A stretch of DNA of 64,000 nt from Globodera rostochiensis (Eukaryota > Nematoda > Chromadorea > Rhabditida > Heteroderidae). The stretch covers positions 3,782,001 to 3,846,000 of the forward strand of contig JAEVLN010000004.1 in NCBI GenBank assembly GCA_018350325.1, read 5' to 3'. The notes beneath the pieces were generated by a model that worked only from the letters and a program-made list of their open reading frames with translations, made no database searches and was not told where the DNA came from. Below, piece by piece: positions 1 to 12,300 of the stretch. The translations under genes and the position numbers were made by a program. How positions within the stretch are numbered: the first letter of the stretch is position 1; each line of letters starts with the position of its first letter.

Positions 1-2329
1 CCCCCCCCCAATTCTCTGTGCCAAAGGGGCCAATCTCCCGGAATTTGCCTCGGGGGAGAGGCAGTTTATCTCCATCGCCAATCTTTACTCGCCCAGGGGC
101 CAACGGTCGCACATTCGTGGAGACTCCCCCCCCCCCCCCTAAATGCCAAGAATGTTTTCAATGCGCGGGCAAAATGTCGTTGGGGAGCCTCAGCATTTGG
201 CCAAATGGGGCCCTGGGGAGTCGAAATCTCTTCCAAAGTTGCGCAACTTGGCTAAATAAACTTAATACTTTTTGTTTAATTGTTTCCTCATTTAAAAATA
301 AGCTTAAGACATTAAAAGAATTGAAAAAGTAACTTTACTTTACCTTTTAATGAATTTTGGAATTTCACTGTTTGCCGTTCAATTGGACTTTGCCCTGTCT
401 AAACGGTGGCAATTTTGCCCCGTCGGCTGTCCAATAATTTGCACATCCGTCCGGTCTCCCCGCCCGCCCCAATGTTTTCCGTTCCGCCGATAGATAATAA
501 TTATTATTACATTTATATGCAACAGCACAACCGACGGACGGGCGGGCGGACGGGCGGACCCGCAAATTGTTGGCCAACGGTGCACTCAAAATATTTATTT
601 TGCTGTCCCCGGGGGGTCACAAATGCGGGGACGGGGGCGGGGATTTCCCCCGCTACTGGTTGGTTGGTGGGTGGGTATAAAAGGAGGAAAATGCATGGGA
701 AACCTGCAGGCCTTACACTTTCTTTTACTATCGCCTCGGGGGGGGGGGACCTTTTTTTGGTCTGTCAGAAGCACCAAACGTCCTTCTGCCGCTGATTGAG
801 CCCAGCAAAAGTTCCCCCTTATCCATTCCCAATAATAACGGAGATAAGGGGAGCATGACTCACCTTGCGGCAGCGATCGTTATCCCTTTTCCTTTCCTTT
901 CCTTCCGTCCACCATTTTATGACCCTCCCCGGAGGGGTTGGGGCAAAAGGTCATCATAACCGACCAAAAAGGCGGTCGAGAGACAACGGAAAGGATTGGA
1001 CGAGAATATTATGCGTTCATTCCCCGCTAAACGGAAAGCTAAAAAGCCATAAGGGCCAAATAATAACCAATTGCACTGATTCGACCGGTTTATTAAGTCA
1101 AGATCACTCAACGGGCCAAATTGTCCCTCCATCAGTCCAAGCCTGGCTTTGGAAATGATCTTTTCGTTGTTAAGTCCGGTCGATCAGCCACCGGAGGACG
1201 TGTCACATTCGTCTTACCAGCCGCCGGCGTGTTGAGGCCCGCACACAGCTGGACATCGGCGGGTGGGCGGCATGATAGATTCACCCGCCCGTCAACAGCG
1301 GCGGCAGCGGAACTTTATCCCTTCCCCGAGAGGGGCGAGCACATTTATACCCCCCCCCCCCCCCATTCATTCGACAATCCCTGCAGGGGATGGGATGAAT
1401 TGAACTTCTTTCTTTTTCATCTTCTTCCATTTTCCGTCCATTCCTCTCCAACCAAAGGTGCGTAAATCACTTCCCCCGTCCGTCCGTCCGTCCGACCGAC
1501 CGGTCACATTCGACTATTCTCTGCCCCATCTGTGCGCCGCCCCCCCCCCCCCGGGGGATGCTCCCCCCTCCGTCCATTTTCCATTAACATAAGTTGGCGC
1601 CAAAGCCCTCAACACTGAAATGCGCAGTTGGAGGTCCACCAAAGCCACACTAAGACTAATTTCTCACTTCTCACTTTTGTCTTTGTATTCACCTTCAAAA
1701 TTCTTCTACTCTCAAAACCCCATTTAGCCTCTTAGAAAACCCCAACCCCAAACCATCAAAGTGTCCAAACTTTTAGTTTTTGCGGATACCCCCCCCCCCC
1801 CTCCCCTCCCCGCTTTCTGACAACCAACGCGTCCCAAATAATAAAACCGGCCTCCCCCTCCCCCTCCTCCCCCGTCCAGATGGTCGGCCAACGATGCGGA
1901 GATGATGGATTGAATGATTGGGTGAATTGAATATTGGCCCGGGGGGGCGATTTGCGAAGCGGACGAAGCAAAGCCATCATCAACAGACCCAAGCATAATA
2001 AGCATCGGCATCCGTAACAATCATTCCCACAGTTGGCCAAATAAATATTCGTTGGATCAATGGGCTCAGCGGGCGATGGAATTCGTGGGCAAATGATGCG
2101 ATAATTTCACGAGGGTCGAGACAATAATTAAATAGGCCGATGTTCACTTGCAGCCATTCGGCTTCCGAAAATTTATACCAAACAAAGTAAAAGCAAAAGG
2201 CCCAAAGGTAAATGCGGGCAAAGCCCCCCCCCCCCGGCCCCCCGGGGCCCCCACCCTTTGCCCCTTCTGTCAATCTTCGTCATCACTTCCCTCTCCCAAC
2301 AATAACAACAGCAAATCCCCGCACAAAAT
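1..2329. other. non-coding stretch with poly-C tracts
   Basis: I see no gene here that I can support. Open frames are short, run through poly-C runs and match no family I know. The stretch holds many homopolymer C runs of 9-16 bases (for example near 130, 1340, 1540, 1790 and 2226) and short CCGTCCGT-type runs. An isolated TATA box at 676 is listed separately. Confidence 0.55.
676..684 (+). promoter_or_regulatory. isolated TATA box
   Basis: TATAAAAGG sits in a GGG-flanked context, a textbook TATA box. An AP-1-like TGACTCA lies about 180 bp downstream (856-862). No gene is recognisable within the next 2 kb on the plus strand, so the promoter may be fortuitous or may serve an unannotated transcript. 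Confidence 0.35.
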
Positions 2330-3067
2330 GTGCTCATCCGTGGCCAAATGCCCCCCCCCCCCCGGAGGACAGTCATTGTCCGGCACGGCACACAAATTGT
2401 TGGTTACCACAGAGCCGACACAAAATTCACTCCCCGCAAAACAACATCCGTTCAGAAAGACAATCAAAATTTAGAATTTATTCCAGAAATGGGGACGGGA
2501 GACTCTCAATTGCGAGATATGTTGGTTGACCCAATGACAGATCAATTAGAATACGATTGGGGGTTATGCCAAGAGTTTGGGACAACCAATTGGGAGGAGG
2601 AGGCACAGACAGAAAAGTCTTTGTTTTTAATTTACCGATTAAAAATTGGGACGAGGCCATTTGACTTCATTCTTTTCGGTGGTACTAAATATACCCCCCC
2701 CCCCCCGGGGATTGTTCGCGCGCACTTTTGGGGAGAGAAGCTCTTTTCTTCCCATTTGTTGGCACAAAAATGCGATTATTTGTCCGAGAAAGCCAACAAA
2801 CACTTCACAGAGTCTTTTGGATTCCGCAGATTATCTTTTGTTGTTGCTGGACAAACAACAAAAGTGCGCATGGATTCCATTTTCATTATTCAATTCCCAG
2901 ATGAAATTGTTGAAAAACTTCTAAACTTTGTGGTGGAATTCGTCAAAAGTCGTTCCTCCCATCAAATGTTTTCTGAATCGAAATCTCTGAAAATTTGGAC
3001 GTTTACGAAAACAAAAACAATGCCCCCCCCCACCTACCCCCCCCCGCCCAACCCCCTAACCCCCTAA
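2330..3067 (+). CDS. uncertain 245-codon open frame
   Basis: A long uninterrupted frame reads through AT-rich sequence, including an amphipathic stretch with FIIQFPDEIVEKLLNFVVEF near residues 183-202. It starts and ends in poly-C-derived proline runs (PPPP) and merges with the CCCCTAA array. I recognise no family. The middle, about residues 40-230, has protein-like composition and could be one exon of a lineage-specific gene. The start codon and both ends are probably not real. Chance openness is a serious alternative. Confidence 0.2.
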   Translation: MLIRGQMPPPPRRTVIVRHGTQIVGYHRADTKFTPRKTTSVQKDNQNLEFIPEMGTGDSQLRDMLVDPMTDQLEYDWGLCQEFGTTNWEEEAQTEKSLFLIYRLKIGTRPFDFILFGGTKYTPPPPGIVRAHFWGEKLFSSHLLAQKCDYLSEKANKHFTESFGFRRLSFVVAGQTTKVRMDSIFIIQFPDEIVEKLLNFVVEFVKSRSSHQMFSESKSLKIWTFTKTKTMPPPTYPPPPNPLTP

Positions 3068-3640
3068 CCCCCCCCCCCCCCCCTAACTCCTACCCCCCCC
3101 CCCCCCTAACCCCTAACCCCCCCCCCCTAACTCCTAACCCCCCCCCCCCCCCCCCTAACCCCCTAACCCCCTAACCTCCCCCCCTAACCCCTAACCCCCC
3201 CCCCCCCTACTCCTAACCCCCCCCCCCCTAACCCCCTAACCCCCCCCCCCCCTAACCCCCTAACCCCCAACCTCCCCCCTAACCCCTAACCCCCCCTAAC
3301 CCCCTAACCCCCTAACCTCCCCCCCTACCCCTAACCCCCCCCCCCTAACCCCCTAACCCCCTAACCTCCCCCCTAACCCCTAACCCCCCCCTAACCCCCT
3401 AACCCCCTAACCTCCCCCCCTAACCCCTAACCCCCCCCCCCTAACCCCTAACCCCCTAACCTCACCCCCTAACCCCTAACCCCCCCCCCCCCTAACCCCC
3501 TAACCCCTAACCTCCCCCCCTAACCCCTAACCCCCCCCTCTAACCCCCTAACCCCCTAACCTCCCCCCTAACCCCTAACCCCCCCCCCTAACCCCCTAAC
3601 CCCCCTCCCCCTCCTCCCTAACCCCTAACTTTCCCCCCTC
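3038..3640 (+). repeat. degenerate CCCCTAA array, telomere-like
   Basis: About 600 bp consist of variants of CCCCCTAACCCC interspersed with poly-C blocks of 7-15 bases. The repeat word CCCCTAA/TTAGGGG resembles a telomeric motif but differs from the TTAGGC unit typical of rhabditid nematodes. Ordinary sequence lies on both sides, so the array is interstitial in this window. Confidence 0.85.
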
Positions 3641-5200
3641 CCCTCTCCTCACCTTCCATTCAGTGCACTTTCACAGCCAAAACCTCGGGATTATCCGTCA
3701 AATAAACCAAACAATACAAATTCTCGTCAGTTTTTTACCCAAATTCCCTCCATTCAGCGGGGATCATCCCTCAAAATTATTATGGCCCGGCACAGAAAAG
3801 AATATGCAAATTTTGGGAAAGGCCGTCGTCCCAGGCCATCACTCAACAGTTTAATGTCGAAAGGCCAAATTTGGTTAGGACAGTACAATAGCGGCACGCT
3901 TGCGGGTACCCGACCCGCGCAATAGCCGTTACCCGCAATTTAACACTTTGGGAATGCCGCTTTTGCCCTAAGGCATTTTCCAACATTTGTCCCTTTCACC
4001 GTATAAAGCCATCTCCGCCAATGCAATTTCCCCCCAACGGCGCTAATTCTCTTCATATGTAAATTTTTTGATTATTTTCCGTCCAATTGCGCACTTTCAA
4101 TTTGTCCAACCTTTGGGAGGAAAAGCCTTTCACAAAAAAACAATTTCCATTTGCATATTTATTCGTTTCTAAAAAGCAAAAAAGTTACGCAAAAAGTGCG
4201 ATTTCCATCGAAAGAATTCCTAAAAACTTTCTTTTTATTCTCCGGCTTATATATCACAACAATTCATCAACAATTTGGCCTTTCCTCTGGGGAGACATTG
4301 GCCGATGCCGGCGGATATTCAATTTGAGCCCTCGAGGGACAAATTTTGGCGGCATTGCCCAAGGCCAAAATGGAGAAAACATTTGTTAAGAGTCGGCCCG
4401 ACTTTTGAAGACCAAAGCACCTAAATTTGTCTGAACTTTGTCCATTTTTGCGTGATTGACACTCACGATAATTAGGTAATTAGAGGTCAGTGGCCATTTA
4501 TTTGAATAATCAATAATCGATCATTTTGTCAGCCATCTTTTTGTGATTAATTTATTTTTGTCGTCCTTTTGTCTTTGTTCGAACATCGTTCAGCAAACTT
4601 TTGGCCGTGAAAATTGTGTCAAGGCCAAATTCTTCGATGCTCCCGTCAGTTTTTTTGTTTCCCCCCAAATGAATTTCCATTTCATTTTTTGCCCTCAAAA
4701 TCCCCCGGGGGGAAATCCTTTGGCGCACTTTTTGCTAAGAAGACAATGACAAATAGCCAAAGGCAATGGAGGGAATTGGTGCAAATATTCCAATTATAAT
4801 TCCAGCAGAATATAAACATTTCTGAAAATATTTCCCTTAAATTTTTTTTGGAGAAATTTAATCAAACAAAAATAAAAGATATTCGATTATTGCATTTTTA
4901 ATGCCTTTTTAAAACTAACCATTTTTTTAATTCATAATTATTTTGGTTTAATTTTATTCAATTCCAAAATCGGTCGACGAATGACCTTAGCCTGCTGCTG
5001 AAAAGTGCTGAAAGGGCCTCCAAATTGATTTATTAACGCTCCGCCAACGATTTTCGGCACTTTTTCAGAGAGATTCGCATCGGCAAATGCCAACAAAATC
5101 AGAGAATGCCCCCAATGACGGCACTGAACGAAACAAAAATGGTGCCTCTTTCATTTTGCGATTTTTTCTTGCTTTTTGTGTTTCTCTGTTCTCTTATCCA
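3641..5200. other. AT-rich intergenic stretch
   Basis: No coding frame that I can support lies between the CCCCTAA array and the polypyrimidine tract. It is AT-rich with scattered TTTT/AAAA runs and probably belongs to intergenic sequence or 5' untranslated sequence upstream of the Prickle gene. Confidence 0.5.
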
Positions 5201-5207
5201 TTTTCTT

Positions 5208-5358
5208 TCCCCCCCCCCCCTCCCCCCCCCCCTCCCCCCCCCCCTCCCCCCCCCCCTACCCCCTACCACCCCCCTCTCCCTCCCCTCCCCCTACCCCTCC
5301 CTCCCCTCCCCTCCCCCCCCCCCCCCTCCCCTCCCCTCCCCTCCCCCCCCGTCCCCCC
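5208..5358 (+). repeat. polypyrimidine C/T tract
   Basis: About 150 bp of almost pure C and T (CCCCCCCCCCT repeats, then CTCCC and CTACC variants) lie 300 bp upstream of the Prickle start. Open frames across it give only proline, leucine and serine and should not be read as protein. Confidence 0.9.
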
Positions 5359-5653
5359 GCTTGATCCCCCCGGGGGATAAGCCAAATCCCCGCCTTCCGT
5401 CGGTCCGCTAGCGGCCGGCCCCTTTTATGCCGCGAATTCATTTCCTTTGTTTTGCGCTTAAAATCAATTTGGCCTATCATTTTCTTATCCCAACAGATTC
5501 AAATTAATGGCATAACTTAAAACAATTTATGTCCTAACAAATTTCAAAAAATTTACATTGAATTTCCAAATGTTAAATGGAAAATGTCTTACAAAAACAA
5601 TGAAATTGTCAATTTATTCCAATATTATTATTTTATTAAAACATTTGCAGAAA

Positions 5654-8600
5654 ATGAGCTTTACCGGCGGCCATTCCCCGCCGGCGGCGCCGCTTCATTC
5701 GTCCCCCCCAAAGAGCGCACTTTGCCCGCAGGACAAAGTCCGCCCGAACGGCGCCAATTGCACCTCCCCCCGGGCGACGGGCTTAATAATGCCTTCCCCC
5801 CGGGGGGCCCTTTTGCTGTGCAGCAGTGACGACGATTCGGGCGGGTCCCCAATTTTGGAAATGCAAATAAAATATTAGAATTTAGGCTGTGTAATGGACG
5901 ATTTCTATGCTTGGGTGCCCCCTCGGACAAAGCCGGACTTAGTAAAAAAAATTGAAATAAAAAAAACGTTTTGCCAAAGGTCCACCATTTTTTTGCCGCT
6001 TTGCCTCCGGACAAAGTGCCGCGTATCGGAACGCCCGGCGAACAATGGCGGAAGCGGCAGTTGCAGCGCCAATTGCCGCCGCAGGACGCGGACGCGCGCT
6101 TTTGCGGCAATTTAAGCGCAAAAGAAAGTGAGACAAATTGTCTAATTGTGGACAATATGCCGACACCATTTATTTTAATTGAATTTCTTTTCATGTCCCA
6201 TTTTTTGCGACTTTCTTTTGTTTCAGCGTGCGAATTGGAGGCGTTTGTTCGCGAGCGTCGGGAGAAAGCGCTCGGCCGGGGCGAAGTGCGGCGGCTGTCC
6301 CCCGCGGCGATTGGCACTTCGAAATTATATTGCCACCAGGTGAATTAATTATTTATATTTTGGATTTTAATTATTTTTTAATTTTTGTGCAAAAATTGCA
6401 TTGCCTCCGATGAAATGGCCGTTTGGGCCCCGCGCCGTTTTGGCGCCCGTGCCTTTTGGCACCCAAAATGTTTTGTGTGCGTGGAATGCGGCGAATTGCT
6501 CGTCGACTTAATTCATTTTGCACACGCCCAAAAGTAATTAGCAATTTTAATTAATAAATTTTTTGTTATGTTTATATTTTAATTTAGCATTTTTTGCGGT
6601 CGCCACCACGCGGAACTGATAAAGCCGCGCTGTTCCAACTGCGACGAGGTCAATTGATCGATCGATCAATCAATCAATCGATCCATCAATCGATCGATCG
6701 ACCCCCCCCCCCCCCGGCACTTTAAAATCCCAAAAATCCTTTGGCTGCCGCCGTTGGCGGAGGGCACCGTAAAATTTACGACCCTTCCCCCCGCCGACCG
6801 CCATTTGGTCGTCCGTCGTTTTGTGAAGGAAAAAAATAATCATTGAAAATCCAAAAAAAACAATAAAATAAAATAAATTAAAATAACTATTTAAATTGAT
6901 GGGTATAAACAAATAAAAATGACCAAAGAATTGTTTATTCATCCAAAATGGCATTTGAGCGAACTTTACGGGGGGAAACGAACATAAATTTGGAACAATT
7001 GGAAGGGATGGCACAATTTTAATGGGCAATTCTGTTGAGATGAATGAATGATTTGTGCCATTGCCCCCGGGGCTTTCGAATGTTTCCCTCAGGGCAAATA
7101 AATCAATTGTCAATTATTGGACAAATAATTGCGCAATTTTTGCGGGAATAAAAGAAGAAAATTCTGACAGATCTTTATCATTCGGCCCAAATGTGGCGGC
7201 TTTAACTAAAATTAAAAAAGCGAAATTTGCAAATTTCAGCTGATATTCAGCGAAGAGTGCACGGAGGCGGAGGGACGCGTTTGGCACATGCGCCATTTTT
7301 GTTGTGTCCGTTGCGCAGTGCCCCTGGGGGGACAGCGATATGTGGTCGGTGGAATTGGAATTGGAATTAGAATTAACGCAACTTTTGAGTAATTAGCAAT
7401 TTAAACAATTCAATTCAATTCAATTTAAGATGAACTCAGCGGAGGCGCAGCCGACGTGTGTGCCGTGCTGCCGAGAAAGTGCCAAGTTCAGCTGCGCAAC
7501 GTGCGGCAACAAAATTGTGGCCGACCGACCGCACATTGCGCAGGCAAATAAATAGCGAAAATGATTATAATTATTAATTAATAATAAATAAATAAAATGC
7601 CATAACTTTACATGTTGACCTTCTAATTTAAGGGCCATTTCCATTGGCACGCCGACGAAAAATGTTTTTGTTGCTCGGATTGCGAGGTAAAAATTGTATG
7701 TAAAAGCCGCCCAAAACTTCCGTTTTCAGAGGGCCCTTCTCGGAAAGGCCTTTTCTCTGTTGGAGTCCAACGGACGTTTATTTTGTGCCCTCCGGGGATG
7801 TTTAGAATATAAACATCGTCCAATAAATGTAAATTTAATTTTAAGTTGGGAAATTTTGGACTTAGGGCCTTTGAAGTTGCCGCTGCCGCCTCCGTCTTTT
7901 CCTCCGCCGCCTCCCCCCGCCGTCCACCAGCGACAATTTTCCCCAATTCCCCCGCCTCGAGTGCGCTTCGACCTTCGGCGGCGGACGGTAAATTCCGCCG
8001 CATTTAAATTGAATTGAACAAAGCGCCAAGATTCAAAAAACGCCCCCGGCGACGCCGACGGAAAATGTTTACGAAACTGTGGCGGCCGCGGCTCCTCCCC
8101 CCGCGCCCTCCACGAGCAGCGGTTGCAGCGCAAATGGCAAAAAACCAATTTTGGCAAAAACAAAAACATTTTTTGTTTAAATTTAGGCTCAATGTCTTCT
8201 TCGGCTGGAAGTGTCCGGTCGCCGCAGGCGCATCCCAATTATTTATATTATCAACCGAATTTATGGAAGCCGAAAACAACAACAAGTCGCTGCTTTTTAT
8301 TAAATTTTAATTGTCAAAAAGCTTTAGAATATTTTGTGCCGGAAGCCTCCGAATCGTTGGATGCCGAAGAAACCCCCGAAAACCCGGTGCGAAGGTGCCG
8401 AAGTGTGGACGGAAGGAGCGAAAGGCGAAGCAAATGTGTCAAAAACAAAAGTGCCAACAAAAAGGGACAAATTGCCGTTGGCAATTTGTACTCAGGGGCG
8501 CCCCCGCCAAATGGCCGCGGGGTAATGCCCTCAGGGAATGGAGAGGGGGGTAGTCTGGCCGCCGCATTGGCATTGGCATCGCCGGGGTCAAGTCGTCGGA

Positions 8601-9133
8601 GGAAGCGGCGTCAGCGCCGGAGAGGAAACCTCAGACGGCAACAACTGCTGTATTGGGAGAGGTACGGTAACAGGGAGGGGGGGGGGAAACTAGAGAGGTA
8701 CGGTAACAGGGAGGGGGGTCTGTAAACTAGAGAAGTACGGTAACAGGGAGGGGGGTCTGTAAACTAGAGAAGTACGGTAACAGGGAGGGAGGGGGGGGGG
8801 ATGTTGGTGGGTACTTATTGGTGTCTCCCCTGCAGCCCCAACTCTTTGTCATCGGCCGACGACTCGGACTCGTCCCTGTCTTCCTGTTCATCTTCGTCTT
8901 CGTCCGACGGCGATGAGTTGAATCCCCTGCAGCGCAACGTGTTGTTGAACCGTTATCTGCACACGTTGGCTACACGTTCAGAAAGCGTTTCGGTTGCCGT
9001 GTCGCCAGCTTCTGGAAAGTGCGTGCCGCCCGTCTGTAGAATCGCTACGACAAGGCCGACGACGGCTAAATGCGCGAACAATGCAAAGGACCGGAGGGGT
9101 GCCAACGCTGGCGGCAATTGCCGAATTTCATGA
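5654..9133 (+). CDS. prkl-1: Prickle-type planar cell polarity protein (PET + 3 LIM)
   Basis: Prickle is a cytoplasmic, membrane-recruited planar cell polarity protein. Exons that join in frame are 5654-5840, 5886-5941, 5980-6127, 6227-6339, 6388-6533, 6588-6648, 7240-7348, 7440-7543, 7633-7686 and 7730 onward. The terminal exon is about 8836-9133, and exons between 7830 and 8836 are unresolved. The N-terminus ends in CSSDDDSG, then the PET domain ([30 protein letters not shown]). Three LIM domains follow, with [53 protein letters not shown] and [14 protein letters not shown]. The tail has the serine cluster [16 protein letters not shown] and ends in CRIS, a CaaX-like box as in other Prickles. 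The start follows TTTGCAG, a possible trans-splice acceptor. Introns 1 and 7 use GC donors, and intron 4 has no AG. Confidence 0.92.
6340..6387 (+). other. Prickle intron 4 with TG instead of AG at its 3' end
   Basis: The preceding exon ends in frame with LYCHQ at 6339, followed by a GTGAAT donor. The next codons that continue LIM1 start at TGC 6388, completing the C-x2-C zinc pair. The 48-base gap contains no AG at all and ends in ATTTTTG. Reading through hits a TAA just after the donor. Either the acceptor is TG, or one A is missing from an ATTTTTAG in this assembly. Confidence 0.7.
6650..6716 (+). repeat. GATC/AATC simple repeat and poly-C in Prickle intron 6
   Basis: The intron 6649-7239 of the Prickle gene opens with runs of ATCGATCGATCAATCAATC followed by a 14-C run. 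The rest of the 591-bp intron is AT-rich, and I see no coding content. Confidence 0.8.
8640..8800 (+). repeat. minisatellite with GTACGGTAACAGGGAGGGG core
   Basis: Four copies of a unit of about 45 bp, containing GAGAGGTACGGTAACAGGGA and then a G-run, lie just before the last Prickle exon. They are most likely intronic. The G-run length varies between copies. Confidence 0.85.
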
Positions 9134-9318
9134 AAAGCCCATGCAAAATGCTTAAAATTACGTTCATTTTACAATAAAAAGCAATAAAATTGATTGATAA
9201 TTTGGCATTCCGTCATCTTTTGTTCTCTCGTTCAGCCACGGCTCATGTGCATGCCCATCAGATCGCGCATGACCACATGGGACTTAAAGTTAAAAACAAC
9301 AAATTTTCCCCATTTTCA

Positions 9319-12300
9319 TTAATTCCCAATCGCGCGCACTTTCTTCAGCCTGCAGCGTGCCTCGTGCATGGCGTGCAGCAACGGAAAGGCGCCCTTTTTG
9401 CACGCGTTGCTCGGGTCGTCGTCGTCCAACGCGCGTATCAGCACGCCGCCCAGCCGTCGGGCAATTGCCCAATGGACCTTTAAGCAGCAAAACTCAAATA
9501 ATTAATATTTATTTATTTAAATTTATATTTATATTTAAAAGGTTGTTGCCTCCTTGCCTTGTATTTGACTGTTTCGGCGTTCTCATTGCTCACCCACTCG
9601 TCCCCGGTGTCCCAATACGAACAAACCTTAAAAGCCTTTGGAATAATTTAAATTTATCGGTGGGCGCCGCCGGTGTTGGACATCCCTTGCGGGGCTTAGC
9701 CTTCGCGCCTCGGGCGTCCCACCCTTTCGGTTTCCCATCGATCGGGTCCCATTCTCGTCGGGTCTTACGGGATAAAATCGTTTAGACCAGTAGACGTCAT
9801 TTTTGTGATCAAATAAATGATCAATGACCCCTAAGGGGCGATCGTTTCAATTCGAACCGGGACTTTGATAAAAAATTAATTCGACCGCATCGTATTGAGT
9901 ACGTCCGCTGCCGCCTGCCTTCTGCTGAAATTTGCATATCTGAAAAATTAGGGGTTTTTTCAGATTTTTCGAAGTTTCCCCAACCTCCGCCCGTCCAATG
10001 CGTTTTGGCTCCGCTTGTTCGTCCGTCTCGCGCTTCTGCAGCAGGCCAAACGCGGGCAATTCCAGCACCACCTGCGCCGCGTTCAGCCCCTCGGAAAGCC
10101 AAGCGGCTAATGTCGTGTTCTGAACAAAGCTTCTTCTTTAGCTTAATGAGTGAAGAAGAAGCCGACTAGGGGACGGGGGGGGGGGAGGCCCAAATTGGGT
10201 AAAGGTCAACCAACCGGCCGGGGCCCTTTTAATGTTCGGACCTGCGTTTGCGTTTCTGCTTTCTGTGCTATGCCAACCGCGTACAACGGATTCAGCAGAC
10301 GCGTCTTTTGCTTGGAGAAGGCCATGCCGGCGTCGAGCAGTACGGTGACCGAGTGCCGATTCAATGCTTTGACATTGTACGCTTCGGAAAGGACGGAACG
10401 ACGCAGGGGAAGCCTTGGGAAATTTGTGGCATTTTGTTGAAACATATTTTATTATTATTTTTTGCTGCTTCCGACCTAAATGCCAAGCGAATGCCGGCAC
10501 ATTCGCCGCTGTCCGCCCTTTTGGCCTCACTTTTTTCTTTTAATTCGTCCAATAATTTTGTAAATTCCTCGCGCACTTCGCCCGTTTGATGGCCATCGCA
10601 ATTAAGCACAATCTGAGAAAAAAATAAATTGAAAAGAATTTTATTCAAAATAATTACTGAATTAATATTAACACATTTTATAAATAAACAATTCAGAATA
10701 TAAACAAATAATATTCTTACCCCCGACAAATTTTGTCTGACAAAAAAAGTGTCCAAAGATTCGACCAATTTATGGCGATTTTCTGAAAGCATTTTTAATT
10801 TTTGACGAAATTCGCTGCGTACCCTTCAAAAGCTTCGCCCACTCTTCCGACGCCATCGAACAGTTCAATTCCACCCACAATTTTTGCCGTTTTCCAATGC
10901 CATTTTTTCCGAATTTGGCCATCCATTCCTCCGCCTCCCCACTCACTTTAATTATAAAATGTTTTGTTTTTGTTATTTTATTAATCTTTTTTTTTGAAAT
11001 TTGCCTTTGATCGTCCCGTCGGAGGTCAATTCGACGCGGTCAAAGACCAAAAGTGAGTCGCAAATTTCCGTTGTGAGCAAATCATTGGCCTGTGGAGACA
11101 AACAAAAGCAAAAACATTAATTAATTTACATTTGTTCAAATCAGAGATCGGACGAATTTGAGAGGTCTGATCCGATTTTAAGTTTAAATAAAACATTTGA
11201 GTTTAGATTTATTCCCCTTACAATGTTTGTGGACAAATTGTGGGCGCAGTAAAGAGAGAAACGGCCGTTGGATTGGCACTTTTCGTTTGGCGCATCCGAT
11301 TTTTGCGTTTGCGGTGCCTCGGAATTGGCAGAAACTTTTGGCATCGCCGCGCCCGGGGGCCTAAATGAGGGGGGGGGGGAGAAAGTTTGAAAATGTCAAG
11401 AATTAAATGCTATTTTTTTTGGCACTTTTGCCATTCCCTCGAGTGCCCTCCTTTTCCCATACTTTTCCATTTGTCCTCCATAGGCACTAATCGCCTCTGC
11501 GATGAACTCCTCCTGGGACGACATGGAAGTCGCGGGCTTAGTGTTTACGCTTGTGGATGATACTGTACTATCATGGTCCGATGGTACGGTAACATTGGCA
11601 ATTGAACATTTGCTGCACATCTTAAAACACGTAAAAAGTTTAGTAATTTTTGTCCCCCGAGGCAATTTACTTGAGTTTCGACAATTTGGCGCAGAATTGG
11701 GAACGACTCGTTCTGAGGGCATTCGCCGTCGACGTTGTCCAACTCGACGCCGTGGAGGGCGATCCCGGCAAATCCGTTCAGTGAAATCCAAACAGTCTAA
11801 AAATGCAACAATTGCGAGCTAAATTTATTATTTTGGTCTTGCTGGATATACCTTTATTTGTATGGACCGTTTGTTGTCGAACGCGATGAACTCGTTGTCC
11901 TTGTTGACCAGATAGGGCACTGCCAAGTCGGAGACGAAGCGCGAGTGCACCCGGGGCTCCTTCAGAATGCCGCACAGCTTGAGAATTTGGCCGAATTCTT
12001 TTCGTGACAATTCACCCTTTCCCATCAAACTGAAACCACCACCCCCCCCCCCCCCCTCCCCTCCGATCTCCACTCTTAAAATGCCAAATTTCCAATCCCC
12101 CCCCCCTCCCCCTCCCCTCCGATCTCCACTCTTAAAATGCCAAATTTTCCAATCCCCCCCCCTCCCCCTTCCCCTCCGATCTCCACTCTTAAAATGCCAA
12201 ATTCCAATCCCCCCCCCTCCCCCTCCCCTCCGATCTCCACTCTTAAAATGCCAAATTTCCATCCCCCCCCCCTCCCCCTCCCCTCCGATCTCCACTCTTA

